Assembly: GCA_027257055.1 (NCBI GenBank)
Contig: JAPVLO010000097.1
Location: 4,216,001-4,280,000 of the forward strand
Source: Cephalopachus bancanus
Taxonomy: Eukaryota > Chordata > Mammalia > Primates > Tarsiidae
Reading direction: 5' to 3'
Length of the DNA: 64,000 nucleotides
Each line of letters opens with the position of its first letter. The first letter of the stretch is position 1. Positions 12,300 to 23,327 of this stretch are shown one piece after another. The notes under the pieces were generated by a model that saw only the letters and a list, made by a program, of their open reading frames with translations, did no database searches and was not told the origin of the DNA. A program made the translations under genes and the position numbers.

Positions 12300-12621
12300 G
12301 AATAACTGGTTCAAGCCGGGCTCGGTGGCTCAGCCCGTAATCCCGTGCTTTGGGAGGCTGAGGTGAGTGGATTGACTGAGCCCGCGGGTTGGAGACCTAC
12401 CTGGACAAGTTGGCAAGACCTTATCTCTACAATAAATCAAAAATTAGCTGGGCTTGGTAGCGCACGCCTGTAGTTCCAGCTACTTGGAAGGCTGAGGCGG
12501 AAGGATCGCCGGAGCCCGGCAAGTCGAGGCTGCGGTGGCCAGGAGCGGCCACTGCACTCCAGTCTGGGCGACAGAGTTAGACTCCAACTCAAAAAAAAAA
12601 AAAAAAAGAATGACTGGTTCA
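12300..12621 (+). mobile_element. Alu, lineage-specific young subfamily, with TSD
   Basis: TSD GAATAACTGGTTCA (12300-12313) and GAATGACTGGTTCA (12608-12621) flank a dimeric Alu starting GCCGGGCTCGGTGGCTCAGCC at 12315. The right arm has GTGGCCAGGAGCGGCCAC, the compact hairpin of the young subfamily. The 3' end is GACTCCAACTC plus about 17 A. It sits within old L1 ORF2 sequence. Confidence 0.95.
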
Positions 12622-13562
12622 TATCATAAGTGTATATTTAACTTTTTAAGAAATTGCCAAAATATTTTCCAAAATAATATATACCATTTTATACTCCCAC
12701 CATATGGGAGAGATACAGTTCTTCTAAACCTCTGCCAAACATGATGTTGTCAGTCATTTAGATTTTACCTATGTCATTAGGTATTTAGTGAGATCTTATT
12801 GTAGTTTGAATTTTGATTTTGCTAATGACTTATTGATGATGTGGGGTAAGTTTTTATGTATGTATTTGCTCTCCATATATCTTCTTTTAAGTGTTTATTC
12901 AAGTATTTTGCCTAGTTTTAAATTAATTTGGTTTTTTTCGACTATTGGGTTTTGAAATTCCTGTGCATGTTGATACAAATCTTTTACCAGATATGTACTT
13001 TAGTAATACTTTCTCCAAATTTGGGTCTTGTGCTTTCATTCTCTTAACACTTATTTCAAAACCAAAGTTTTTCATTTGATAGTCATTTTTTTTATTTTAT
13101 AGATAGTGCTATTAGTGTCATATATAAGAAATCTTTGTGTAACCCAAATACACAAAAATTTTCTTGTCTTCTCTTCAAAGTTCTAAGGTTTATGTTTTAA
13201 ACTCCGGTACATGATCAATTTTTTACAATGTACAAGATGAATCAAATATCACTTTTTGCACATGGATATTTAATTTTCCAGCACCATTTACTAAAGACCT
13301 TCTCCCACTGAATTGGCTTTGCATTCTTGTAAGTAAGAATTTGTCCATATATTTTTGAACAAATTTGGGCTCTATTTCTGAACTGTTTATTCTATTTTAC
13401 TGATCTATTCATCTGCCTTTATGCCAGTACTATACTGTCATAATTACCTAATAATAAATCTTGAATCAGGTAATATTTGTCCTTCAACTTTATCTTGTAA
13501 AAGTTGTTCCAGTTTATTATTTGCTTTTCCATGTGAAGTTTAGAATCAGCTTGTCAGTTTGT

Positions 13563-13588
13563 ACAAAAACAAAACAAAACAAAACAAA
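13563..13588. repeat. (CAAAA)n short tandem repeat
   Basis: About five units of CAAAA/AAAAC within old L1 sequence, just after CAGTTTGTA. It probably grew from an A-rich L1 position. Confidence 0.85.
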
Positions 13589-14284
13589 CTATCAGAGTTT
13601 TAACTGAGATTTCTTTGAGTCGTGGATCCATTTGGGAAGTGACATTTTAATAATATTTACCCCTCAAATTCATAACCACCATAAATCCCCTCAATTTATA
13701 CAAGTTCTCTTTTATGTCTTTCAGTGATGCTTTGTAGTTTTCAGTGTATAGGACATGTATGTCTTTTGTCACATTTCTTCTTAAGTATTTATTTTATATT
13801 GTTAATGCTATGTAAATGGTACTTTTAAATTTCAGTTTTCAGTAGCTCATTGCTAGAAATGCAGTGCATAAAATGCAGAAATATAATTGCTTATTTTAAT
13901 ATTTTGCTATTGGCCTTCCTGTAGATTCCATTAGATTTTCTATGCAGTGATTATTCATCTGTGAATACAGGTTTACTTCTTCTTTTAAAATCTGGTTCTC
14001 TTTCATTTCTTTGCCTCATCCTATTCTACTGGCTTTATAATAGTGTTGAGTAGAAGTGGTGAGTGTACTTTGTTTTTATTCATAATCTAAAGGGTAAAAT
14101 ATTCACTCATTCACCATTAAATATGACATTAGCTGCAGGGTTTCCATAGACTTCTTTTATCAGGTTTAGGACATTGTATTTACTTAAGCAGTTCTATCAG
14201 TCTCAAATGTACGTTATGTCTGATAGATAGCATATGGGCACAGAACAGCTCATTCTAAAAGCCCTTGTTCCCTAGTTTGCTGCT

Positions 14285-14288
<4 letters not shown>

Positions 14289-14317
<29 letters not shown>
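14289..14317. repeat. (GATT)n microsatellite
   Basis: Seven uninterrupted TTGA/GATT units, followed by TGTCAGTTTTTAGC of old L1 ORF2. Confidence 0.95.
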
Positions 14318-14799
14318 GTCAGTTTTTAGCATGTTGAATTGAATCCAATGCTTTTCTGTATATATTAAAAGGATTTTATACATTTTTTTTTCTTCTTCAC
14401 TTTGTTAACTGGTGAGTTATATTGCTTTTTAAATGTTAACCAACTTTGAGTTCCTAGGATAAACCTCACTCGGTCATGATGTTTTATTTTTCTTATATGT
14501 TTCTGTATTTTATTTGAGATTTTTTTATATTTTTTGCATAAGTGTTTATGAAGGATATTGACCTGCAGATTTATGTTTTTATAATATCTGTTTGATTTTA
14601 TATCAAGGTAATACTAGTCTCCTAAAATTAGTTGGAAAGTATTCTCTTTTTCATTTTCTAGAAGAGCTTTTGCAGTATTAGCATTATTTTTCCTTAAGTA
14701 TTTTGTAGAATTTACCAATAAACTGGCTTTCAATTATGAATTCAGTTTCTTTAAGTAATACAGAGTTAAAATTTATGATATATTTTTTTTCTGGAGTAA

Positions 14800-17085
14800 G
14801 AATTATTAATTGTATCTTTCATGAAATGTTCTTTTCATAAAAGCTTTTAAGTTTATAAGCAAAATTTTTAATTATTTGCCTTTATTATCATTTTTAATTC
14901 ACCAAATCATTTATTTATAAAAGCCAAAGCATGATTTGAAAGGAAAAGTTTTGAAATTTTTGCTATTTATGTTTAAAGACCTCTTTTATCAAGTTCAATG
15001 CATTGTATTTACTTAAACAAGCCTACTTAAAGGAAAAGCCATCTTTTAAAAAAACTTTCATTGAAAAATGTTTCCTTCTTTGAGTAAGTCTTCACTTAAT
15101 ATCATTGGATACTTTCCTGGAAACTACAACTTTAAGTAAAGTGATGCATAATGGAACCAATATTTTTTTATTTCTCATCAACATTATAACAAAACAAAAT
15201 TAAATGGTCGGCTATACATCTTTTTCCTTTTGCTTAAATTTGCAGTTTCCAAGAACCTATCAACAATGTTAAATGAAAACCTACTGTACCTATTTCTTAA
15301 CACAGTTACATATATAATTCTCATACATTCAATACTTATATAAGAAATGAAAAGAATAAAGTCATGTAAGAGATTAAATGTTAGGTCTATTCTTAGCCCA
15401 CATCTCTCTCAATTCCACTCCATAAGCATATGTCCCAATATTGGTGAGACCATTTTGCCACACTGAGGATGAACTTAGTGTTTAAAAATATCAGTTTTTA
15501 ATATCCATAAAGCATGGCTGCTACACACAACCCAACTTTTTTGGTGCGCAGCTCATGGAATCAGTGATTGATTCTTTGGCAGGACTTTCAAAAGCATCAT
15601 CGAGAGGAGTAGGTAGCCCCTAGCACAGCTCACACTGATCACCCTCTTTTCTGATACATTCTATGGACATAGTTGACAAGACTCCTATACAAGTCTCCTT
15701 CATAGAGTCACCCAAGTGTCCCTATATTCCCAGAACCACTTAAAGGTAATTGTTCGGTCTCCTCAAACTGTGTTTTTACCTGTAAGTATACTTTGTAATT
15801 TTTTTTTTTTTTTGCAAGGTGGCTAGGATGCACTGGGTAAAAAGAACTATTGTGAACAGGACTTTAGTGATGTAATGGTAAGATGGGGGAAGGGAAGTAT
15901 TCTACAGCCTTATAAAGAGGTCCTAGTCTTTTGCAAGCCTGTGCCCTGGGCTCTGAACTTCGAGTGTTTTTCTCAGTTTCCTCCTCTCCACTGCTTAGAT
16001 GGGGTAAGATAGCTGGAAGAGGCTAAAGTTTTGTGTCTCCCTTTTCCCAGGTAAGTTAGGCTCTGATAAAACCTCAGGCGGTTAGGTTATAGTAAAATAG
16101 TTTCTTCTAGGACAGAGCTTATTAAGAACAGGGTGCTCTGGTGCATTTCCATTTTTTTTTTTTTTCCTTCTGCTGCTGGAAGCACAAGGATTTTGTTTCT
16201 GTTTATTTTTTGTTTTTTGCTTTTGTTTTTTGCTCTATTTCCAATATTCAATGTTAGATTCAATGTTAGAACCTAGTAGAGCTGTTAAAGATAGAATTCA
16301 CCAAAGTGCAAGGGCCTATGCATGACTGGGTCCCCCTAGATGTTTTTTAAAATAGATATGTGGAGTACAAGTGAGAATTAATTACATATATGAGGCTGCA
16401 TGCAGGTGAAATTTAGCCTTCATTCCCCTAGTAGTAGAACTGGTACCCTTTGTGTTATCACACACTCCCAACCCTCCACCCTCCTTCCCGTAACTGTGCC
16501 CAGCGACTGCCAATCTCTCCCTTGTGTTCATGTGATTATCGTTCACGGCCCACTTGTGAGTGACAGCATGCATAGATCTTTTCTTCTGTGATAGTGTACT
16601 TAGTATGATGGTCTCCAACTCCATCCAATTGCTGCGAAGTCCATGATTTTTTTCTTCTTTGCATAATACTCTATCATGTATATATACCACATTTTCTTTA
16701 TCCAGTCCACTTTCGACAGGCAGTAGAGTTGGTTCCATGCTTTGTTTTTTAATATTTTCTTAATTTTATTCCCCTAGACTTTTTAACTCACAGAGTTGTT
16801 CATATTAAGTCTCCAGCAATTCATTAACTAGGTTCAGGTGTTTCTACCCTAGCACTGGTTCCTTCAGAATTGTGTGCTTGCAGGTTTCGGTTCCAGGAAG
16901 TTGTAATTCTCTGTGTAAGCCTGTCTCTCTCTACAAATTGAGAGACAGTCGATTTGCGATGTAACTTCACTTCTTTGATGAATCTAAATAGATTTGTTGT
17001 TTTTTCAGATCATCCAGCTTTTTACTTGTTAGGATAGAATAATAACTTCCAAGCTTCTTGACAATAACAACATGTCAAAGCAAAA
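14800..17085 (-). mobile_element. Second old L1 5' region nested in the ancient L1
   Basis: From about 15700 to 17085 the plus strand resembles antisense of an L1M 5' UTR: GATAAAACCTCAGGCGGTTA (about 16062), GGTGCTCTGGTGCATTTCC (about 16132), CAGAATTGTGTGCTTGCAGG (about 16865) and TTTTTACTTGTTAGGATAGA (about 17020). The host L1 ORF2 resumes after it. The part at 14800-15700 is not clearly assigned; 15100-15300 has a possible DNA-transposon flavour. The left boundary is uncertain. Confidence 0.45.
16333..16778 (-). mobile_element. 5'-truncated young-type L1 3' stub with short TSD
   Basis: About 430 bp of L1 3' end in reverse orientation, homologous to the 3' ends at 22360 and 31075 in this window. 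All three share a C-rich pyrimidine tract, CTGCCAATC, a TTGTGAGTGACAGC / TATGAGTAAGAAC motif, and TTTATCCAGTCCA then GGTTCCATG. Candidate TSD CCCCTAGA lies at 16333-16340 and 16771-16778. The short antisense frame here is an artefact of the L1. Confidence 0.8.
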
Positions 17086-17530
17086 TCTGAAATATCTTGT
17101 TATAATTTAACTATCTGTATTATAGGTAGTAATGTCACTTCTCTTACTTTTGACACTGATAATTTTTGCTACCTCTTTTCATCCTAATCAGCTTAGCTAG
17201 AAATTTATCAATTTTATTGATGATATTAAAGAACTAGCTTTTGTTTTTATTAATTTTCTCTATCGTTTTTAATGTTTGTTTGCCTCTTTGATTCCTACTC
17301 TGATTTTTATTACTTGTATTTATCTGCATACACTGGGTTTAGCTTACTCTTTTTTCTAGCTTCTTAAGACAGGTTCTGGCCACTTTCACAGAGCATCATT
17401 TAGTCCGTTTCATTTTTAGTTCATCATTTTGTTCTATATTTGTGTAAACCTAATCTAATATCTCTACCTCCATGCTAGTATTCTTCAGTTTCTTTAACCA
17501 ACTTAAAAGTACCTTTAAAGCAAATGAATT

Positions 17531-18319
17531 CCCAGGCAAAGCCTATACTTTCTTAACTTGGAAAGTAAATATTGCTGTCCTATGAGTATAGTTAAAACCT
17601 TAAGCAAATTTCTTCCCAGTTGAAATGAAGGTGAAATAATATGTTAAACTTTTTCCAATAGATTTTAACAACTCTTCTGCCTTGAAAGAACTCACCAATT
17701 TAAAATGTATTCTTCTATTGAAATTTTATCATAAGTTCTTAATTCAATACTCATCTGGCCAACTTAAAACTGTTTTATTTAATAGGCTTATGTTAATAAA
17801 TTAGAAATTTAGAATCCAATTTTTAAAATGCTTACTTAAGTTTATATAACAAAAAGAAATTGTATAGAATTCAACATAATTGAACATACTTGTATAGAAT
17901 TCAAAAACTTGTAATCATAAATTTTTAATACATCAAAACTCAAAAAATATGACTTTATCTCAGAAAGGTTATAAAATAATGAATAGGTTAAAACCAAACA
18001 ACTGATTTCTCCTTGTTCTGAAAGGAATATCTGTGAAGAACTGGTACTCTAGGGAATTATTTTCTTTCAAACATATTTATATTTATTTTAATATTCTATT
18101 CAGATGGTTTTGTTTCATCATACAGGTCTCTAGGCTTTTAAATTATCAAACAGTTTACATTGTATTGCCTGTATATTTCTTCTGTCCATCCACTCCTTCC
18201 TTACACCAAGAATTCAATAAATGTAGGCTACGGTATGCAGTTTCCACTGAGCGCTAAAACAATTCTTCCCCATCCTCTATATTCATACCACTCCAGACAT
18301 CAAGCAGTGTAGCGTTTTT
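17531..18319. other. Unassigned AT-rich stretch
   Basis: No recognised element or gene. It is AT-rich with short frames only. The span may include remnants of the adjacent old L1. Confidence 0.4.
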
Positions 18320-18715
18320 CTTCATTCCTCATCTCCTGACTGGCCTCAAAAACTTGCTTTGGCAAGTAGAATGTAGTGGAAGAGATGTTTTGAGACTTCC
18401 AAGTCTAGGCTTTAAGAGAACTACTATTTTATATTTTCCACTTTTTGGAACCCAATTGACACTGCAAGAAACCCAAGTCACAGAGAAATGCCATAGGAAG
18501 GAAAACCAAAATACTGCTACTGACAGATAGCATTGAGTATCCAACACCAACTGCAAGCCCTGCGAGCCCTCTTTGACTTTTTAATTCAGTTGATTCCCCA
18601 CATGATCTGAAGCAGAAGAATCATCCAGTCCATTTCAGTCCACCACAGACTTGGAATAGATAAGAAAGTAGTTGCTATTTTAAGCCATATGAATGACTAG
18701 AAGCATTATACAACA
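18320..18715 (+). mobile_element. MLT1-like LTR (ERVL-MaLR) fragment
   Basis: It contains the MLT1 scaffold in order: CTTGCTTTGGCAAGTAGAATG, then GGAAGAGATG, then TCTAGGCTTTAAGAGAACT, and near the end TTGCTATTTTAAGCCATATGA. This corresponds to the family's TTGCTTTGGCCAATAGAATG ... TTTAAGCCACT pattern. It is old and diverged; the ends are approximate. Confidence 0.6.
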
Positions 18716-19540
18716 CTAGAAAATTAAAATATAGGATGACAGAATATATTTTATTTTAATTTTCTTATTGCCAGGGAGACTTAAAGTAGATATTCAAAAA
18801 GTTCTTCTTCCTCCCACCCCCAATAAGTTAAACACAAAAACTGTCCTGATATTTTTTAACAGATCAAATATGGCAGATTCCTTATTAACAGGTTAATATT
18901 TGCTATGAGCAACCCAGGACTGTGGGTTGTAACATGAAAGAAAAGTTTATAACATAAGATTAAAACTTCTAGCTGCTATGAGAGTGTTCTTCCCTAGGAA
19001 AGAACATATTTATTTACATAGGTATAGTAATAAAATATGTTTAGGGTTGTTGCTGTCTTTTCTAGTACATTCAACACATATTACTAAGATAAATCAAAGT
19101 TATATGTCAAAATTCAGAATTTTAGTCAAGGAATAATGAAGAGAAAAAAACCCTAAAATATTAGAATAGTCTACGTTTTTGCAAAAAAAAAAAAAGTATA
19201 CACACACACAAAGTCTTATTTAAAACTTACTATAATAATTATTTATAATTGCTAAGTTACTGGAAGAACATAAGAAGTTATGCTACATGAAATACACATT
19301 TTGGAAAACATCAGAAATTTATATAATAGTCCAACTAATTAGAACTGAAATCGTCCATCTAATTCTGATTTACCGTGCCTGACAATATAAACTAAAATGA
19401 CTTTGGAAATTCCAGTGTGAATTCTAAGTGACTGAAAGCTCAATATTAATAACAAGTCCACAGCAAGGAAATAGAATCAAACTTACCTTAGAATTATTTC
19501 CTTTAGACTTGCTATATATGTTGTATTTACTTAAACAATT
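18716..19540. other. Unassigned AT-rich stretch
   Basis: AT-rich with a 13-A run at about 19182-19194 and a short ACACACAC at about 19200. No recognised gene or transposon. Confidence 0.4.
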
Positions 19541-19899
19541 TGTAAGTCATGTATGCAAGTCATTTCTGACGTAGACTAAGTCACACTTGGGCATGAAATA
19601 TCCAATTCTAAAATCTTTTGGCTCATAGTTCTGGTGGAGAGGTAAGTGAAGATTACCAAAGCAATAAATTATCATTAAGTTAGAGGGGATATGAATCTAA
19701 ACAAGAAAAACAGATTCACAGTGAACATAGTGAAGTGTTTTATGACATGGATGAGATATGGTGGGAAAAAAACTGTGTGGCTATCCATTTGGACAGTACT
19801 ACATTTAGAAAAAAATTATCAAAGAACTTGTAGAAAAATTGGCAGGACTGTAAAAAGTGCCTCTAAATCACTGATCAGCATAATAAAATAAAAGATTGT

Positions 19900-20455
19900 C
19901 TATGGCTCTACTAATAAAATTTTTTTAATGTGCATACATTTTGACCTACATATTCTATTTCATGGAATTTACCCCAAGGATGTACAGGCAAAAGCTTTTA
20001 AAGGTATCTACATGAGGATATTTATTGCAATACTTTTTGTAATAACATTTTTTAAAGGCATAACTGTATCCATTAGTAAAGGGCTTTAAAAATAAGTTAT
20101 AGCATAACTATAAAATGGAATAATATTAATCACAAAAAATAATGGGGTAGAGTTATATGTATTGATATAAAAAGGTATTTAAGATATTAAAGTTAAGGGG
20201 AAAAGCAAAGTCCATGAACATAGAATCTAATCCTTTGGGGAGGAAAATACAAAATAATATTTAAATAGATGTATGGAGTTGGGCGTACACATTTATTTTC
20301 TAAATGGGAACTCAATGGTGGTTACCTGTGGAGAGGAGGACTAGACAGGATTAAGAGAATAGGTGGAGTAGAGAAGGCATCACTTTTATTTTTGACTCGC
20401 ATGTATTAGTTCAATATTTTGACACTGACTTGTATTAATTTTTGAATTAACAAAA
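19900..20455 (+). mobile_element. Old L1 3' end (L1ME/L1M-type), sense
   Basis: The sense L1M 3' text is in order: CATATTCTATTTCATGGAATTTACC, TATTTATTGCAATAC, AAATGGAATAATATTAATCAC, TATATGTATTGATATAAAAAGG, GAGTTGGGCGTACAC, GGTTACCTGTGGAGAGG and TTTTGACACTGACTTGTATT. This matches the 'caatggaatact ... agtggttacctctggggagg' pattern of ancient L1 3' UTRs. The upstream limit is uncertain. Confidence 0.65.
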
Positions 20456-20499
20456 ACTGATTTCGACCAGCTAACTGCCCATATGCCAAAAACCAATCA

Positions 20500-21110
20500 C
20501 TGTAACTATAAATTTTCCAAAAGGGAAAAGGATTATTCACAAGGCAGCCCAGCAAGGAGGCGGGAGAACAGCTCTCAAATCTACCTCCCCAAAGAAAAGT
20601 CTTAGGGATATTTATGGGTTAGAGTAGTAGGGTGGTTTAAGGCACAGGGGAAGGTGATTGACAGTGAAGAAAAATAATCAGTGATCTGTATTGATTGTGT
20701 ACAAGCATAGTCAGGATTCATGGCTCTTTATAGAATACGTATTCAGAAAACGACAGCGTAAGCATGATCTGAGGATAAAGTTTTTGTCCTTGTGAGACCT
20801 AATGGCCACCTGTTGGGCATTTGCACAAGCCCAGATGAAGGATCAGTGGTCTCAACCAGTTTAAACTGGACAGGAGCTGCCCCAAGTTCCTGAAAAACAA
20901 ATTAAGGGACTGCAACTATGGTGACATATAATGTTTTCAATAAGAAAGTCAGTGTAGGTTAAGTTATAGCACTCAGCAGCATGGCTTTCAGCTACAGGGG
21001 CAAAAAAATTGTAATAATAATAACAAAAAGCAAGTAACCAAAAGCATGCAGGGCAGGTTAAGTTTAGCAGGTCTACTCAGATTAGCCCCTCGGTTTCAAA
21101 GCTATCTGGT
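20500..21110. mobile_element. Probable LTR-like element, family not identified
   Basis: It has a higher GC content and repeat-like phrases (GATTATTCACAAGGCAGCCC, TCCTTGTGAGACCTAATGGCC, TTGCACAAGCCCAGATGAAG, AACTGGACAGGAGCTGCCCC) that I associate with ERVL-type LTR sequence. No clear TG...CA ends or TSD could be fixed by eye, so this call is weak. Confidence 0.35.
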
Positions 21111-21129
21111 TGGGAATAGAAACCACAGT

Positions 21130-22305
21130 TCTTCTTTGAAATTAACTATACTAAAAATATTATGTGAAATTAAATATACAAATAATCTTTACATTTAAAA
21201 GGTTATCTCAAAACACCTTTGTATCTTCAATTCTGATTTTTCCTATAAAAGTATCATATATTCTAGCTAAACTGACCTCAGAATACACAATTTCCTCAAG
21301 CTGTCCTCATTTGACATGGCTCTTTATAAAGAAGTCGACTAAGGCTTCAACAAAAAGTTTCTCTTATCTTTCAAAATATTTATTAAAAACTCATGATGAA
21401 TATAGCAGCACATAAGCATTGACTATAACATTTGATCTAGGCTTTTCAAGACACAAATGCATTTTCTAGGAGGCAAATGCAAGTCAGACAATTTTTAACA
21501 AAATTTGGGTCACGAAAGGACATAAGTGGAACCGTGCATTCAGTGTGGTTATATATGATGCAATCATGAATGAGAAACCAACAAGGTAGTTTAAGGCCAC
21601 ACTGTCAAGTGTTGGCAATACAATTTTTAAAATGTTTGAACTTCTTCATTTGGTTATTGATTCATTCATTCAATAAACATATATTGCATATTTATCTCAG
21701 TTTTAGCTTCCCCCTGAAATAACTGAGACAAGCATGTGTGTGAAAATAGTTTATTTAGGATATGATTTCAGGGAACTTTGCAAAGGAATAAGGAGACGTG
21801 ACTGAGAAGACAGGAGAACCAGTAAAGCATGCGGTAGACTCTGGTGACCACTCTGAAAAACAGGGACTCAATTCTCTCAAGAACTCTCTGATAGGCACTA
21901 TGTGGAATACACTTCAGAACTGATTCATTAGACCTAAAAAGCTTTAGAACTTAACTGAATATTTGTATTTCATTTGAAAAATAAGATGTAAGTGGATATA
22001 GCAAATAATAAGTAAATGCACGGGGAAAATATTCTTTGAGCGAAATAAGATTGAAAAATAAGAAAAACAATGACAAAGTCCCAGAGAATCCTAAAATTTA
22101 AGGTGTACACTGGAGAGGCAGTGTCAGATAAAAAGATAAATATGATTATAAACATGAAAGAACATGGAGAAAATAGTGTAATGGAAGTCTGACAGAATAT
22201 TAATAATGTGATCAATAACAACCAAGATTTTTAAAAACTTGCGAAATGGTCACCGTATGTTATACATTTTTTAACCTTGCTCATAATCTTCAGTTGAAAC
22301 GTTGG
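21130..22305. other. Unassigned stretch
   Basis: AT-rich and mostly unique. The part at about 21740-21930 has a faint LTR-like look (TAGTTTATTTAGGATATGATT with GGAGACG and CAGGAGAACCAG). No gene. Confidence 0.35.
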
Positions 22306-23327
22306 AGAATGTCTTTCTTTTTGACGGTTTGGTGTTTTGAATTCTTTTTTATTTTTTTAAAGCTGTGGGGTACAATTCAGGGTTAGGTATACAAATGTTC
22401 ATTATGCAGGTTCCCTTGTTGATGAGGTGTCCCCTCCATCCCCTGGCAGTTTCCCTTAACTGCCAATCCCACCCCTCTACCCTGGCAGTTTCCCACTACT
22501 GCCAATCCCTTTCTTATAGTATTATGATAATTGTTCAAGGTCCGCTTATGAGTAAGAACATATGGTACTCCATTCTTTGTTTCTGTGATAGATCACTGAG
22601 TATGAAGACTCTAAATCCATCCAAGTTGCTGCAAAGTCTATATGTTTGTCTTTCTTTATGGCTGCACAATATTCCACTGTGTACATGTGCCACTTTTTTT
22701 TATCCAGTCCAGCTTCGATGGGCAGCATGGTTGGTTCCATGCTTTTGCTATTGTGAACAGAGATGCAACAAACATGCTTGTACAGGTATCTTTTTTGTGG
22801 AATGATTTGAGTTCCTCTGGGTATATTTCCAATAGGGAGCTTACTGGGTCATACAGAAGGTCAATTACTAGTTCTAACAGAAATCACCACACTGTCTTCC
22901 AAAATGTTGCACTAGTTTGCATTCCCAACAGCAGTGTAGAAGTGTTCCTTTTTCTCCGCATCCTCTCCAGTATCTGTTGTTGTTTGTTTTATTAATGATG
23001 GCCATTCTTACTGGGGTTAGGTGGTTTCTCACTGCGGTTTTGATTTGCATTTCTCTGATGATGAGTGAGGCTGAGCACTTTTCATGTGTCTGTTGGCTGC
23101 CCGTATGTCTTCTTTTGAGAAGTGTCTATTCATGTCTTCTGTCCACTTTTTAATGAACCACTTGTTTGTTTGTTTTGGTGCATTTGAGTTCCTGGTAGAT
23201 CCTGGATGTTAGGCCTTTGTCAGATGTACAGTTGGCAAATATTTTTTCCCATTCTGTGGGTTGTCTCCTGGCTCTCTTGATGGCTTCTTTTGCTTTGCAG
23301 AAGCTCACCAGTTTGATAAGGTCCCAC

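Larger units (their letters stand above)
11440..17530 (-). mobile_element. Ancient L1 (L1M-type), heavily interrupted
   Basis: The plus strand reads as antisense of an old L1 from its 3' UTR at about 11440 (AGCTATATTGAGATAAAGTC, ATCATTATAATCAAGAGTATG) through ORF2. ORF2 text includes TTATTGCTGAACAGCATTC (about 12120), CCAGCACCATTTACTAAAGA (about 13280) and reverse transcriptase text at 14280-14720. It resumes at about 17090-17430 with AGCTAGAAATTTATCAATTTT. It is interrupted by two Alus, by roughly 14.8-17.08 kb of other L1-derived DNA, and within that by a younger L1 stub. It is fully decayed. Confidence 0.8.

Noticed and set aside
14290..14318. Regular ~4-bp repeats and other spaced repeats considered as a CRISPR-like or satellite array.
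   Set aside because: A simple (GATT)n microsatellite; the genome is primate, with no spacer-repeat architecture anywhere in the window.
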